A stretch of 64,000 nucleotides of DNA from CAYSQW01 sp964433135 (lineage in GTDB: Bacteria; Acidobacteriota; Aminicenantia; Aminicenantales; Aminicenantaceae), in the NCBI GenBank assembly GCA_964433135.1, contig CAYSQW010000007.1, positions 37,735 through 101,734 on the forward strand. Direction: 5' to 3'. This document shows positions 1 through 9,516 of the stretch, one piece after another. The number at the start of each line of letters is the position of its first letter. The stretch's first letter is position 1. The notes below the pieces were generated by a model, which saw only the letters and a list, made by a program, of their open reading frames with translations, was not told the origin of the DNA and searched no databases. The position numbers were made by a program, and so were the translations under genes.

Positions 1-1
1 C

Positions 2-811
2 TTTGTCAACGATCTGGCCGATGCCCGGCAGGATCGGATTGCGGGAAAATCCCGCTGGATCTGCACCTTGGATTTGAAAACGGCCGTGGCATTGATTTGT
101 CTCTTCATCGCGGCCGGGACCGCCGGGCTTCTGCTTTTTTCAGCACCTCAGGAAGTGTTTGGGATTTATTTTTTTTCATTGAGCTTGGGGCTGGCCTACT
201 CACTCATGCCATTCCGTTTCAAATCCGCGGGGGGATGGGGGATTGCCGCCTATGCTCTGGCCTGTGTCGGAGCCTATGTGATTCTCCCGGGGATTTGGTT
301 GCGCGGGAGAGGGGTCGTCATCTTCATGCTGGCGGTTGCTGTTTTCCTGGATAAAACAGTCAATCTTTTGTTTCACCAGGTGCTGGATCATGATGTCGAC
401 AGATTGGCGGGAGTCTCCACGCTGGCGGTTCGCTGGGGTATTTCCAGAACTCTCCGCCGGATGCGGCCCGTAGCTTTTTTCGCCGCGTTGGTCATGCTGA
501 CGGCATCGGCGGTCTCTGTATCGGGTCTCGAACGGGGAGGCGCGGGAATCCTGGGAACCGCAGCGGTCGGATGGATCTGCTGTATGATTCTGATCGGGAT
601 AAAGCCCTGGGGATCCGCAGCCCCGTCGGAATTAACGAAAAAACTTCCTCTGTTTTATCTGAGTTCGACCCTCGTTGTTTTTCGCCTGTTGCCGTTGTTG
701 CTGTTGGCACGACTGTCTCTGATCGAAACCGTATTCAGGGGCCTGACGGTGGGGGCGGGGATTCTCATCGGGCTGGATGTATATTATTCATATCGTTATC
801 GACTTCCCTGA
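2..811 (+). CDS. UbiA-family prenyltransferase (5' end outside window)
   Basis: Membrane enzyme that transfers a polyprenyl chain to an acceptor such as a quinone precursor or lipid headgroup. The reading frame is open from base 2, so the N-terminus lies before the window; no start codon inside is convincing. The first visible residues hold the aspartate-rich motif NDLADARQD (NDxxDxxxD), the Mg-diphosphate site of UbiA enzymes. A second motif, DHDVDRLAG followed by STLAVRWG, lies about 110 residues later, as expected for the family. Multiple hydrophobic segments surround them. The substrate cannot be told from this fragment. Family assignment is firm; the role is not. Confidence 0.85.
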   Translation, partial: FVNDLADARQDRIAGKSRWICTLDLKTAVALICLFIAAGTAGLLLFSAPQEVFGIYFFSLSLGLAYSLMPFRFKSAGGWGIAAYALACVGAYVILPGIWLRGRGVVIFMLAVAVFLDKTVNLLFHQVLDHDVDRLAGVSTLAVRWGISRTLRRMRPVAFFAALVMLTASAVSVSGLERGGAGILGTAAVGWICCMILIGIKPWGSAAPSELTKKLPLFYLSSTLVVFRLLPLLLLARLSLIETVFRGLTVGAGILIGLDVYYSYRYRLP

Positions 812-980
812 TTGGTGTCCTTTTCCAAAAACGGGGGGATGTCTCCTGCCGAGGTCAATGCTGTATGTTATGTCCGCACCGCAATATCCGACAGGGGGAG
901 ATCGGAACGCCGCAATAAGCTTCAAAGTGGCATAGATATTGCAACTTGGATATAATACGGCTATGAGGAAAGGCGGCAAA

Positions 981-2723
981 ATGAAAAAAATCTCGTATTT
1001 TAACATCTTGTTTTTTTGCATTTTGATTTTTCAGCTTTTCGGTTCTGATGAAGAGACTTTAAACCGGGCTCGGTTGGCTATGGATCAGGCGCGGTTTGAG
1101 CAAGCGGAGCAGCTTTTTGAAGAAGCTGTCGAAGAAAATCCGCACCGGATCAATCTCCGCGTCCAACTGGCTTTCGCGAAACATAAACAAGGTAAAGACG
1201 CGGAAGCCGTTTCCCTGCTCGAAAAAGAAATCGACAAATTTCTTCTGAGCTATGAGGCCTATGCGCTTCTGGGCTATATCCATTACATTCATGGACGGTT
1301 TCCACAGGCGGCCCGGGTCTGCCGGACGTATACGGAACTGATAGAAAAGGCGATTCCCGATCCCGATGAGAGCAGCCGTTATGCCGCCCGGGAATTTCGT
1401 CGACGGATATGGGGGAGCATCGATGGAAAAACTCCGAATTTAGGGCTTCCTTATTTTATCTTAGGATTCGTAGAAAAATACCGCGGGAATTTCCCCGGCG
1501 CTCGGATCTATTTCCGTTTGGCTCAGCAGGCCGGGTATGATCTGGTCAGCTGTTATGCGCAGTTGATAGATATCGAGCTGCAGCGGCAAGACTGGGAGGC
1601 TGCTCAAACAAAATCGGATGTCGCCCTGGTCGCCGTGGGGCCGCATCCGTTGGTCTATTTTCTAAAAGGATATGCCCGGTATCACCTGGAAGAGCGGGCC
1701 GAAGCATTCGAAGAATTTCGAAAGGCCGTGGAACGTCGCCCCTACTTCTGCGAGGCCGTCAGAAATTTTTCGCAGCTGCTCCTGAATGAAGACGACACCT
1801 CTCAAGCCGCCCGGCTGCTGAAGCGGGTTCTCATTCTGGATCCTGCGGATGATCGGGCTGAGAAACTGTTGGCTTCCATCTCGAACCATGCGTTGGGGGG
1901 GCGTGAGAGATGGCCGCTGACAAAGGATTTTGTTGAGCGTCCCCGGCTGAGGTACCGCTATGTTTTTCACAACGACATGGAAATGGTTTTGAACTCCGTA
2001 CATGAAGCGACCATGTCGCTCGTAACGACGAAAAAATTCGCGGAAGCCGCTGAGTATTTGAAGGGCTTTCTGGAGCTCGATGACCAGTGGTCAAGTCATA
2101 ACTACAATTTGGCTCTTATCTTCAACCTTCTGGATAAGCCCGGAGAAGCTCTCGTTTATGGCTGCCGGGCCAGTGAGTTGAAGCCGAGAAACAAAGAGGC
2201 CTGGGATCTCATCGGAAATGTTTTCTTTAAGATCGAAGACTATGAGAATGCGCTGTTATATTATCGGAAAGTATTGGACCTTGAACCGGGAGATCCTCTC
2301 AGCCATTACAATTTAGGATTGGTGTATCATGCCCGTAGAGAATTTCCCCGGGCTGAAGCCTCGCTCCTTCGTGCCATAGAGGTGGAAAAAGCGCGTAATT
2401 TCGTAAGGGACTCCATTCCGAAAAATGCAAGTGCTTTGAACGTGTATGTGCTGGTGGAATATAAATCCGTCGCTTTTGAAAGCCGAAAGGCCTTGGGGCG
2501 TCTTTATTTCGATCAGGGCTGGATGGACCGTGCGATCCGGGAATTCCAACTCGCCGCCGAAATGGAACCTCGCGATCCCGAGGCCTTTCTGGAGCTGGGA
2601 CGGATCTGGCTGGAAAAGGATGATCCCCGTAAGGCCGAGACCTATTTTGCCACGTTCCGTGATCTGGGGGGGGAAAAGGAGCTGCTTGATAGGGTCCTCC
2701 GTGGAAGAAACAAGCGGCGTTAA
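981..2723 (+). CDS. Exported tetratricopeptide-repeat protein
   Basis: 580-residue protein with an N-terminal signal-like segment (MKKISYFNILFF) and tandem TPR helices through most of its length, for example LYYRKVLDLEPGDPLSHYNLGLVY and the repeat beginning RAIREFQLAAEMEPRDPEA. TPR arrays act as protein-protein scaffolds; no enzymatic motif is visible. I chose the ATG at 981, with AGGAAAGGCGG just upstream, over an in-frame ATG at 939 that would add a non-signal leader. It is probably periplasmic or outer-membrane associated. The partner is unknown. Confidence 0.8.
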   Translation: MKKISYFNILFFCILIFQLFGSDEETLNRARLAMDQARFEQAEQLFEEAVEENPHRINLRVQLAFAKHKQGKDAEAVSLLEKEIDKFLLSYEAYALLGYIHYIHGRFPQAARVCRTYTELIEKAIPDPDESSRYAAREFRRRIWGSIDGKTPNLGLPYFILGFVEKYRGNFPGARIYFRLAQQAGYDLVSCYAQLIDIELQRQDWEAAQTKSDVALVAVGPHPLVYFLKGYARYHLEERAEAFEEFRKAVERRPYFCEAVRNFSQLLLNEDDTSQAARLLKRVLILDPADDRAEKLLASISNHALGGRERWPLTKDFVERPRLRYRYVFHNDMEMVLNSVHEATMSLVTTKKFAEAAEYLKGFLELDDQWSSHNYNLALIFNLLDKPGEALVYGCRASELKPRNKEAWDLIGNVFFKIEDYENALLYYRKVLDLEPGDPLSHYNLGLVYHARREFPRAEASLLRAIEVEKARNFVRDSIPKNASALNVYVLVEYKSVAFESRKALGRLYFDQGWMDRAIREFQLAAEMEPRDPEAFLELGRIWLEKDDPRKAETYFATFRDLGGEKELLDRVLRGRNKRR

Positions 2724-2740
2724 GACGTGAATATCCGGAA

Positions 2741-2774
2741 AAACCGGCCGGTGGAAATCCGCCGGTTTCGTTTT
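2741..2774 (+). terminator. Likely intrinsic terminator after the TPR gene
   Basis: AAACCGGC (2741-2748) and GCCGGTTT (2761-2768) form a perfect 8-bp stem, followed by CGTTTTC. It starts 18 bases after the TPR stop. The T-run is short, so termination may be partial. Confidence 0.5.
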
Positions 2775-2974
2775 CACCGCGCGGCCCGGTTCATTCGTCT
2801 CTGATGGCGCCGATCGAAGAGATAAACCTGAAATCCGAAAAGCTTTGATTATTTCGCTGTTGTAAAGTATTCGCGGCCTCCCGTCTTGAACTTTTCATCG
2901 TTCTGGGGTATTATCCCCGTCTGCATCTTATGAGATATATAAAATATCATTCCACCCTTAAGGGAGGTTCCCCC

Positions 2975-4666
2975 ATGTCCGAAAAATCTCCGAGATTTCT
3001 GCTGACCGCGGTCGCTTCGATCCTCATCTCAGTCTTAACGTTGGTTTCCTGCGGATCTTCTCCGGGACAGCGGTCCGGCTCGGCTCGGTCGGCTTTAAAG
3101 TTTGAAATATCATTCCCTTCCGAGGCGGCTGCCGGACCTGTTACCGGCCGCGTGTATGTCATGCTGTCGAGGAATGCCTTGAGGGAGCCTCGACTGCAGA
3201 TAGGTACGCTGGGAGTGCCGTTTTTCGGGAAAGATGTGACCGGACTGCGGGCGGGCGAACACGCGGTTGTCGATGCCGATGAGCTCGGCTACCCGCTGAA
3301 AAATATCGCCGCCATACCTCCCGGTGATTATTATGTACAGGGATTTGTGAATATCTATACGGAGTTCAATAGATCCGACGGCCATACCCTATGGATGCAT
3401 AAAGACCAGTGGGAAGGACAGCGGTTCAATGTCTCACCGGGAAATCTTTACAGTCCGGTGATCAAGGTCCATCTCGACCCGGCTCAAAAGAATATCGTGA
3501 GTTTGAATTGTTCACAGGTTATCCCGCCGATCGAGGTCCCGGCGGACACGAAATGGGTCAAGCGGATTAAATTCCAGAGCCCGATGTTGAGCGAATTCTG
3601 GGGGCAGCCCATGTATCTGGGGGCGACCATCCTGCTTCCCAAGGGATATGAAGAACATCCGGATGTCTTTTATCCCGTCAATTATATTCAGGGTCATTTT
3701 TCTCTGCGACCGCCCAATGGTTTCAGAACCGAGCCTCCGACCGCCGATGACCGGAGGGGAAACAGAGGTTATGAATTCTACCAACAATGGATTTCGGAGA
3801 CGTGCCCGCGTATGATCCTGGTCACGTTTCAGCATCCCTGCCCGTATTACGACGATTCCTATGCCGTGAATTCACCCAACACGGGGCCTTACGGAGACGC
3901 CATCATGGAGGAATTGATCCCCGCGGTGGAAGAGAGCTTTCGAATAATCCGCAAACCATACGCCCGGGTCTTGTCCGGCGGATCGACCGGTGGGTGGGAA
4001 TCGATGGCGCTTCAGGTCTTCCATCCCGATTTTTTCGGGGGAACCTGGTCATCATGCCCGGACCCGCTGGATTTCCGTTTCTTTCAGTGCGTCAATATAT
4101 ATGAGGATGGAAACGCGTATCATAAGGATTTCGGTTGGGTGAAAGTCCCGACCTCAAGCGATAGAACTCCGGATGGGATCGTGCGATTGACCTATCAACA
4201 GCGAAACCGCATGGAATTGGTGAGAGGAACCCGGAACCGTTCCGGCGAGCAGATCGATATTTTTGAGGCCGTCTTCGGGCCGATAAGCGAAAACGGCTAT
4301 GTGAAGCCCCTTTTCGACAAGCGGACGGGAGTGATCGATCATGATGTGGCCGATTACTGGCGGGAGCATTTTGATATTCGACATTACCTGGAAACGAACT
4401 GGTCCCGGCTGGGCCCCAAACTTAAGGGCAAGTTGCATATCTATATCGGCGACATGGATACCTATTACCTCAATAATGCGGTCGTCCTGCTGGAGGAATT
4501 CCTGGAGGGGACCACCGATCCCTACTATGAGGGAGAAGTGAAGTATGCGGATCGTCAACCTCACTGTTGGGGGCCGAGGGGCAGGGAACTGCTGGACCTG
4601 ATGGCGGATCATATCCGTCGGAATGCGCCCCGCGGCGCGAAGACAAATACCTGGAGATACCGCTGA
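2975..4666 (+). CDS. Lipoprotein alpha/beta-hydrolase, putative esterase (paralogue 1 of 4)
   Basis: 563-residue predicted lipoprotein: signal peptide ending in lipobox LVSC, then an N-terminal beta-rich domain of about 200 residues, then an alpha/beta-hydrolase domain of the putative-esterase (enterochelin esterase-like) type. The nucleophile elbow GGSTGGWE places the catalytic serine at about residue 337. GDMDTYYLNNAV and HCWGP near the C-terminus probably supply Asp and His. Start chosen at 2975 behind AAGGGAGG; the upstream in-frame ATG at 2930 lacks a site. It is the most divergent of the four paralogues here (others at 23041, 24887 and 57979). The next gene is an exported M24 peptidase 36 bp downstream, probably in the same operon. 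The substrate is unknown. Confidence 0.8.
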   Translation: MSEKSPRFLLTAVASILISVLTLVSCGSSPGQRSGSARSALKFEISFPSEAAAGPVTGRVYVMLSRNALREPRLQIGTLGVPFFGKDVTGLRAGEHAVVDADELGYPLKNIAAIPPGDYYVQGFVNIYTEFNRSDGHTLWMHKDQWEGQRFNVSPGNLYSPVIKVHLDPAQKNIVSLNCSQVIPPIEVPADTKWVKRIKFQSPMLSEFWGQPMYLGATILLPKGYEEHPDVFYPVNYIQGHFSLRPPNGFRTEPPTADDRRGNRGYEFYQQWISETCPRMILVTFQHPCPYYDDSYAVNSPNTGPYGDAIMEELIPAVEESFRIIRKPYARVLSGGSTGGWESMALQVFHPDFFGGTWSSCPDPLDFRFFQCVNIYEDGNAYHKDFGWVKVPTSSDRTPDGIVRLTYQQRNRMELVRGTRNRSGEQIDIFEAVFGPISENGYVKPLFDKRTGVIDHDVADYWREHFDIRHYLETNWSRLGPKLKGKLHIYIGDMDTYYLNNAVVLLEEFLEGTTDPYYEGEVKYADRQPHCWGPRGRELLDLMADHIRRNAPRGAKTNTWRYR

Positions 4667-4702
4667 GCGGGAAACCGGCGGAGGTATCCCTTAGAACAAG
4701 GA

Positions 4703-6103
4703 GTGTTCAAGATGAACAATAAACAACGAAACGGCACCGCTATGGTTCTCTCTGTGATCATGCTGCTGCTGGCCGTCGGCGGTCTTTCGGCCCAGGATCT
4801 CGGAGTAGCGGCGGTTGATGATACCGCAAATATCCTTCCCGTGATGAAGCGCGAGCAGCTGCAGAATGAATGGCTGCGCTGGCGTCTGGATAATCTTATC
4901 CCTCAATTGATGCGGCGTGAAGGGATCGACATGTGGCTGGTGATCAACCGGGAATGTAATGAGGATCCGGTTTACCTGAAGCTGGTTCCTCAGGCGACCT
5001 TCAATGCCCGGAGGACCACGATCCTGATTTTTCATGACCGGGGGGAAAAGCTCGGTGTGGATCGTTTATCCGCCAGTCATTTCAGTTTTCGCGGCTGGTA
5101 TGAGCGTGCGTGGACGGATAAAAGCAAAACCCAATTTGAAAATCTCGCCGATATCATCCGAGAGCGCGATCCGAAAAAGATCGGAATCAATGTCTCCGAA
5201 CATATCGCCTTCGGTGATGGCTTGACGGCGGCTCTCAAGGACAAACTTGTCAATGCCATCGGCCCCAAATACGCCTCCCGCCTGGTTTCCGCCGAGCGGC
5301 TCTGCGTAGGCTGGCTGGAAACGCGCAGCCCCCAGGAAATGGTCGTATATCGTCATATCTGTGGAGTGGCTCACGATATGATACGGGATTTCTATTCGAA
5401 TAAGGTCATTACTCCCGGGATCACGTCCACCGAAGATGTAGAGGCTTGGATCCGGCAGCGCATCGTGGATCTGGGCTTGGAGTGTTGGTTTTCCCCGGAG
5501 ATTTTTATCGCGAGAAAGAAAGACGATCCCGAACATCAGAAGGGATGGTATCTGAATGATTACGCGGAGGGTCCGCACATCATCCAGCGCGGCGATCTTC
5601 TTCACTGTGATTATGGTCTCAAGTACCTGGGATTGAATACGGATATGCAGTGGGAAGCTTATGTGTGCCGAGAAGGGGAGGAAGACGCCCCCGCCGGTTT
5701 TCAGAAGGCGATGCATCGAGCCCAGCGGGTGGCGGAGATATTCATGGGTGAATTCAAAACCGGACGGACCGGATCCGAAATCGCGCAGGCCGCCACCGCC
5801 AAGGCGAATGCGGAAGGACTGCGGGCCACGATCTATACGCATCCCATCGGCGTGGATGTGCATGCCGCAGGCCCTTCCATGGACGGGCGTCCTCACGGTG
5901 AACTGCCGGAAAGCAACGCGGCCCGGGGAGCTCTTCCGCTGTACCCGAACACGGCCTACGCGATCGAATTCATGAGCGTCACGAGCATTCCGGAATGGGG
6001 CGGTCAGGATATCCGATTCGGGTTCGAAGAACAGGCTATTCATTGGGAGGATGGCTGCCGTTTCATCGACGGGTATCAGAAGAAGTTTCTTTTGATTAAA
6101 TAA
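4703..6103 (+). CDS. Exported M24-family metallopeptidase (Xaa-Pro peptidase-like)
   Basis: 466 residues with a Sec signal peptide (hydrophobic core ending LSAQ), an N-terminal creatinase-like domain and a C-terminal pita-bread M24 domain. Metal-ligand candidates appear in order: D303 and D314 (HCDYG and NTDMQ, 11 apart), H380 (THPIG), E422 (AIEFM) and E442/443 (FGFEEQ). Members remove residues next to proline or act as related dipeptidases. Start at 4703 behind a GGAGTG-type site. It follows the lipoprotein esterase at short distance, suggesting the two work together outside the cytoplasm. It belongs to the same subtype as the gene at 36066. Confidence 0.85.
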   Translation: MFKMNNKQRNGTAMVLSVIMLLLAVGGLSAQDLGVAAVDDTANILPVMKREQLQNEWLRWRLDNLIPQLMRREGIDMWLVINRECNEDPVYLKLVPQATFNARRTTILIFHDRGEKLGVDRLSASHFSFRGWYERAWTDKSKTQFENLADIIRERDPKKIGINVSEHIAFGDGLTAALKDKLVNAIGPKYASRLVSAERLCVGWLETRSPQEMVVYRHICGVAHDMIRDFYSNKVITPGITSTEDVEAWIRQRIVDLGLECWFSPEIFIARKKDDPEHQKGWYLNDYAEGPHIIQRGDLLHCDYGLKYLGLNTDMQWEAYVCREGEEDAPAGFQKAMHRAQRVAEIFMGEFKTGRTGSEIAQAATAKANAEGLRATIYTHPIGVDVHAAGPSMDGRPHGELPESNAARGALPLYPNTAYAIEFMSVTSIPEWGGQDIRFGFEEQAIHWEDGCRFIDGYQKKFLLIK

Positions 6104-6376
6104 TCCATGTCGGCATGGCCGGTGTGGTGAATAATGGAAACAGAATATACTTGCCGGAAGGCGTTTATTCGTATGAATGATTTATGAAATAGAGGGGCGG
6201 TCGAGTCCGTCTCGGGCCGGCGTCCCGGGACCGCGGATCAGTCCGGTCTCTCCCGTGAGGAGATGCCGGTCTATGGTCGTTTGCGGTCGGGGAAGGTGGA
6301 TTCTTTCCCCTCAGGAAGGGGAGCGTCTGTCCTAGGATGGGACAGACTTCATGAAGGCAAAAGAAGGAGGTCGGAT

Positions 6377-8800
6377 ATGAGGAAATGGTTTGCGGGCTTT
6401 TTGTCGGTTTGTCTGCTGGGCGTATTCCTGGGAGCCGAGGTTCCATCCATCGAGCGGAAAACGGCGGGCATGGAGAAAGCTCCCGGTTTTTTCTCTACGT
6501 ACTGGGACGAGCGGACCGGGAAGATCTGGCTTGAGATCGATAAGCTGGATGTCGAGTTTCTGTATGTGAACTCGCTTACGGCGGGGCTGGGATCCAATGA
6601 TATCGGCCTGGATCGCAACCAGCTGGGAGGAACGCGCATTATCCGGTTCACCCGCATCGGCCCAAAAGTTCTCATGCTGCAGCCCAATTATTCGTTTCGA
6701 GCCCTCAGTGAGGATCCCGACGAACGCAAAGCCGTGGAAGACGCCTTCGCCAAATCCATAATCTGGGGTTTCACCGTGGAGGCGGAGAGTTCAGGGCGTA
6801 TCCTGGTCGACGCCACTCCTTTTCTTCTCAGAGATGCCCACGACGTGATCGGGAGGATCAAGAGATCAGGACAGGGAGATTTTCAGCTTGATCCATCGCG
6901 GTCTGCCATCTACAGGGATAACACAAAGAATTTCCCCTGGAATACTGAATTCGAATCGCTGCTGACGTTCACTTCCGGGAACCCCGGTCGTTTTGTGAGA
7001 GAGGTCGCTCCGGATCCGACAAGCGTGACCGTCCGGCAGCACCATTCTTTCATCCGGCTTCCGGATGAGGGATATCAGCCGCGTGCTTTTGATCCTCGCT
7101 CCATGTACGGCGGCCGCAGCGGTTATATGGATTTTGCCGCTCCCATCGACCAGCCGCTGCGCAAGCGGTTTATCAGCCGCCACCGTTTGCATAAAAAAGA
7201 TCCTTCAGCGAAAGTGAGCGATCCGGTGGCTCCCATCATCTATTATGTGGACCGATCCGCTCCGGAACCGATCCGGTCCGCCCTTGTGGAAGGAGCTCAA
7301 TGGTGGAATCAGGCTTTCGAGGCCATCGGATACCGTGATGCGTTTCAGGTTAAAGTTCTTCCCAGGGGGGCCGACCCCATGGATATCAGATACAACATGA
7401 TCAATTGGGTTCATCGGTCTCAACGGGGATGGTCATACGGTGCTTCGGTAACGGACCCGCGAACGGGAGAGATCATCAAGGGGCACGTCGCCCTGGGCTC
7501 TCAGCGGGTTCGTCAAGATTATCTGATCGCCTTGGGCCTGGTAGGGGAATATACCGGAAATCCGGATGATTCCGCCGTTCTGAAAAAAATGGCGCTGGCG
7601 CGTATCCGCCAGCTGTCCTGTCATGAAGTGGGACATACGCTGGGTGTCGGGCACAACTATGCTTCCAGCGTCAATGATCGGGCGTCGGTCATGGATTACC
7701 CCCATCCCCGGGTCAAGATCCGTGCCGACGGCAGTCTGGATCTCAGCGATGCCTATGCCGTCGGAATCGGAGAATGGGATAAGGTCTGCGTCGCTTACGG
7801 ATACCAGCATTTCCCCGAAGATGTGGATGAGAAGAAAGAGTTGAACGCCATTCTCGACAGGGCGTTTTCAGATGGGCTTTTGTACCTGACGAATCAGGAT
7901 GCCGCTCCCGCCGGCGGAGCGCATCCGCTTTCCAATGATTGGGATAACGGGATGGATCCCATAAACGAACTGGAACACAAGCTGAAGATCAGACGCATTG
8001 CCTTGAATCGGTTTTCCGAAAGCAAAGTACGCCGCGGAGAGTCTCTGGCTACCCTGGAAGAGGTTCTGGTTCCTGTCTACCTGTTCCACCGTTATCAGAT
8101 CGAGGCGGCCGCAAGCGTTCTGGGCGGATTGATGTACAATCATACCGTTCGGGGCGGAGTCCAAAAAGCTCCGGAAATGGTGCCGGCCGCCGAGCAGCGA
8201 CGGGCGCTGCAAGTCCTTTTGGGAACCATCACGCCCGAAAACCTGGAAATCCCCCTTAAAGTTCTCGATCTCATACCTCCTCGTGCGCCGGGCATCGGTC
8301 AGACCCGGGAGCTTTTCCCCGGCTATACCGGTATTGTTTTTGATCCTCTGGCCGCGGCCGAAACTCTGGCCGGAATCACCGTGGGAAGCCTGCTTCATCC
8401 TGAGCGAGCCGCGCGCCTGGTCCAACACCATGCCCGATTTTCAGAGCTTCCCGGTTTGGGTGAAGTCATCGATGAGCTGCTGGAATCGACCTGGAAATCG
8501 GATCCCGGCTCCGGATATCAGGCCGAACTTCAGCGGACGGCGGACTGTGTCGTCCTGTTCAAATTAATGGAGCTGGCGGTATCTGAAGAGGCCGCTCCTC
8601 AAGTACAAGCGGTAGCGAGGTTGAAACTGCAGCAGCTGCGTGACTGGCTGGAACAGCATATCAGCGCGGCCGAAGAAGATCAAAAAGCACATTTCTTGTT
8701 CGGGAGCCAGGAGATCGATCTTTTTCATCGCAATCCGGAAAGGATACGTCATGCCGCTCCGATATCTCCGCCTCCCGGAGCTCCCATCGGGATGCCCTAG
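6377..8800 (+). CDS. Exported zinc-dependent metalloprotease (DUF5117/DUF4953 type)
   Basis: 807 residues. The metzincin-like signature HEVGHTLGVGHNY gives zinc ligands H416, H420 and H426 with catalytic E417; a downstream SVMDYP resembles the Met-turn. The preceding region carries the DUF5117-like segment typical of large secreted proteases in Acidobacteria and Bacteroidetes. The N-terminus MRKWFAGFLSVCLLGVFLGAE is a signal peptide. Start at 6377 is set by AAGAAGGAGG directly upstream; the longer in-frame start at 6263 is not supported. It stands alone between the M24 gene and a ferritin-like gene. The protein substrate is unknown. Confidence 0.85.
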   Translation: MRKWFAGFLSVCLLGVFLGAEVPSIERKTAGMEKAPGFFSTYWDERTGKIWLEIDKLDVEFLYVNSLTAGLGSNDIGLDRNQLGGTRIIRFTRIGPKVLMLQPNYSFRALSEDPDERKAVEDAFAKSIIWGFTVEAESSGRILVDATPFLLRDAHDVIGRIKRSGQGDFQLDPSRSAIYRDNTKNFPWNTEFESLLTFTSGNPGRFVREVAPDPTSVTVRQHHSFIRLPDEGYQPRAFDPRSMYGGRSGYMDFAAPIDQPLRKRFISRHRLHKKDPSAKVSDPVAPIIYYVDRSAPEPIRSALVEGAQWWNQAFEAIGYRDAFQVKVLPRGADPMDIRYNMINWVHRSQRGWSYGASVTDPRTGEIIKGHVALGSQRVRQDYLIALGLVGEYTGNPDDSAVLKKMALARIRQLSCHEVGHTLGVGHNYASSVNDRASVMDYPHPRVKIRADGSLDLSDAYAVGIGEWDKVCVAYGYQHFPEDVDEKKELNAILDRAFSDGLLYLTNQDAAPAGGAHPLSNDWDNGMDPINELEHKLKIRRIALNRFSESKVRRGESLATLEEVLVPVYLFHRYQIEAAASVLGGLMYNHTVRGGVQKAPEMVPAAEQRRALQVLLGTITPENLEIPLKVLDLIPPRAPGIGQTRELFPGYTGIVFDPLAAAETLAGITVGSLLHPERAARLVQHHARFSELPGLGEVIDELLESTWKSDPGSGYQAELQRTADCVVLFKLMELAVSEEAAPQVQAVARLKLQQLRDWLEQHISAAEEDQKAHFLFGSQEIDLFHRNPERIRHAAPISPPPGAPIGMP

Positions 8801-8917
8801 GCGGTTCAATCCCTACCTCGGTTTTGCGAGGATTCCGCTGTGCCGGAGCCGCGGAAGCGCTTTGTCTGGGCTTCGTGATTGTGCTAGGATAAGAGGTGTC
8901 CGATCATGGAGGTTATC

Positions 8918-9421
8918 ATGAATGAAAAGAATCTGATGGATATCATAAAAAGCGCGCTCCTCCTCGAATATAAAGGAAAAGCCCTGTATGAATCCGTTCA
9001 TCAAGCCTCTGCCTCGGCGGAAGTGAAAGAACTTTTTTCCATGCTGGCCGAAGAGGAAAAACAACATGTTTCCTTACTCAAACAGCAGTACGTAAAGCTG
9101 CTTAAGGGAGAAGACATCGATGTCCCGGAACTGGAACAGTCCCATCCCCGGACGGCGGAAAACGTGCTTTCTCGGAAAATAATCGAACGTGTTTCAGGCG
9201 CCGGATATGAAGCCGCCGTCATTTCGGCCGCCCTTGATTTTGAAAAAAAGGCCGTGAACTATTATTCCGAACGGGCCTCCGGGGCCTCTGTTGATGAAGA
9301 GAAAAAACTGTTTCAATGGCTGGCTGATTGGGAAAAAACCCACTTGGAAATCCTGGGAAAGATCGACAATGAGCTGAGAGAGCGGATCTGGTTCGACAAT
9401 AGTTTCTGGCCGCTTGATTAA
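8918..9421 (+). CDS. Ferritin-like diiron protein (rubrerythrin-type, no rubredoxin domain)
   Basis: 167-residue, cysteine-free, all-helical protein with two Glu/ExxH sets expected for a ferritin-like diiron centre: E17 and EEKQH (E47, H50) in the first half, FEKKA and EKTH in the second. Such proteins reduce peroxide or handle iron in anaerobes. The rubredoxin iron-sulfur tail of classical rubrerythrin is missing, so electrons must come from elsewhere. No signal peptide, so cytoplasmic. Start at 8918 is behind GGAGG; the ATG at 8906 would overlap that site. Confidence 0.85.
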   Translation: MNEKNLMDIIKSALLLEYKGKALYESVHQASASAEVKELFSMLAEEEKQHVSLLKQQYVKLLKGEDIDVPELEQSHPRTAENVLSRKIIERVSGAGYEAAVISAALDFEKKAVNYYSERASGASVDEEKKLFQWLADWEKTHLEILGKIDNELRERIWFDNSFWPLD

Positions 9422-9516
9422 ATAATACGGATAGTATACCGAAGCCGCCGACCCATATGGATTACCCCCCGTATAAAAAATGGCTGCCTACGGATAGATA
9501 AGAAAGGAGCACGACC

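Noticed and set aside
5066..6043. 325-codon open frame on the minus strand
   Set aside because: Lies fully inside the M24 gene, has no ribosome site or recognisable motif; a shadow of GC-biased codons.
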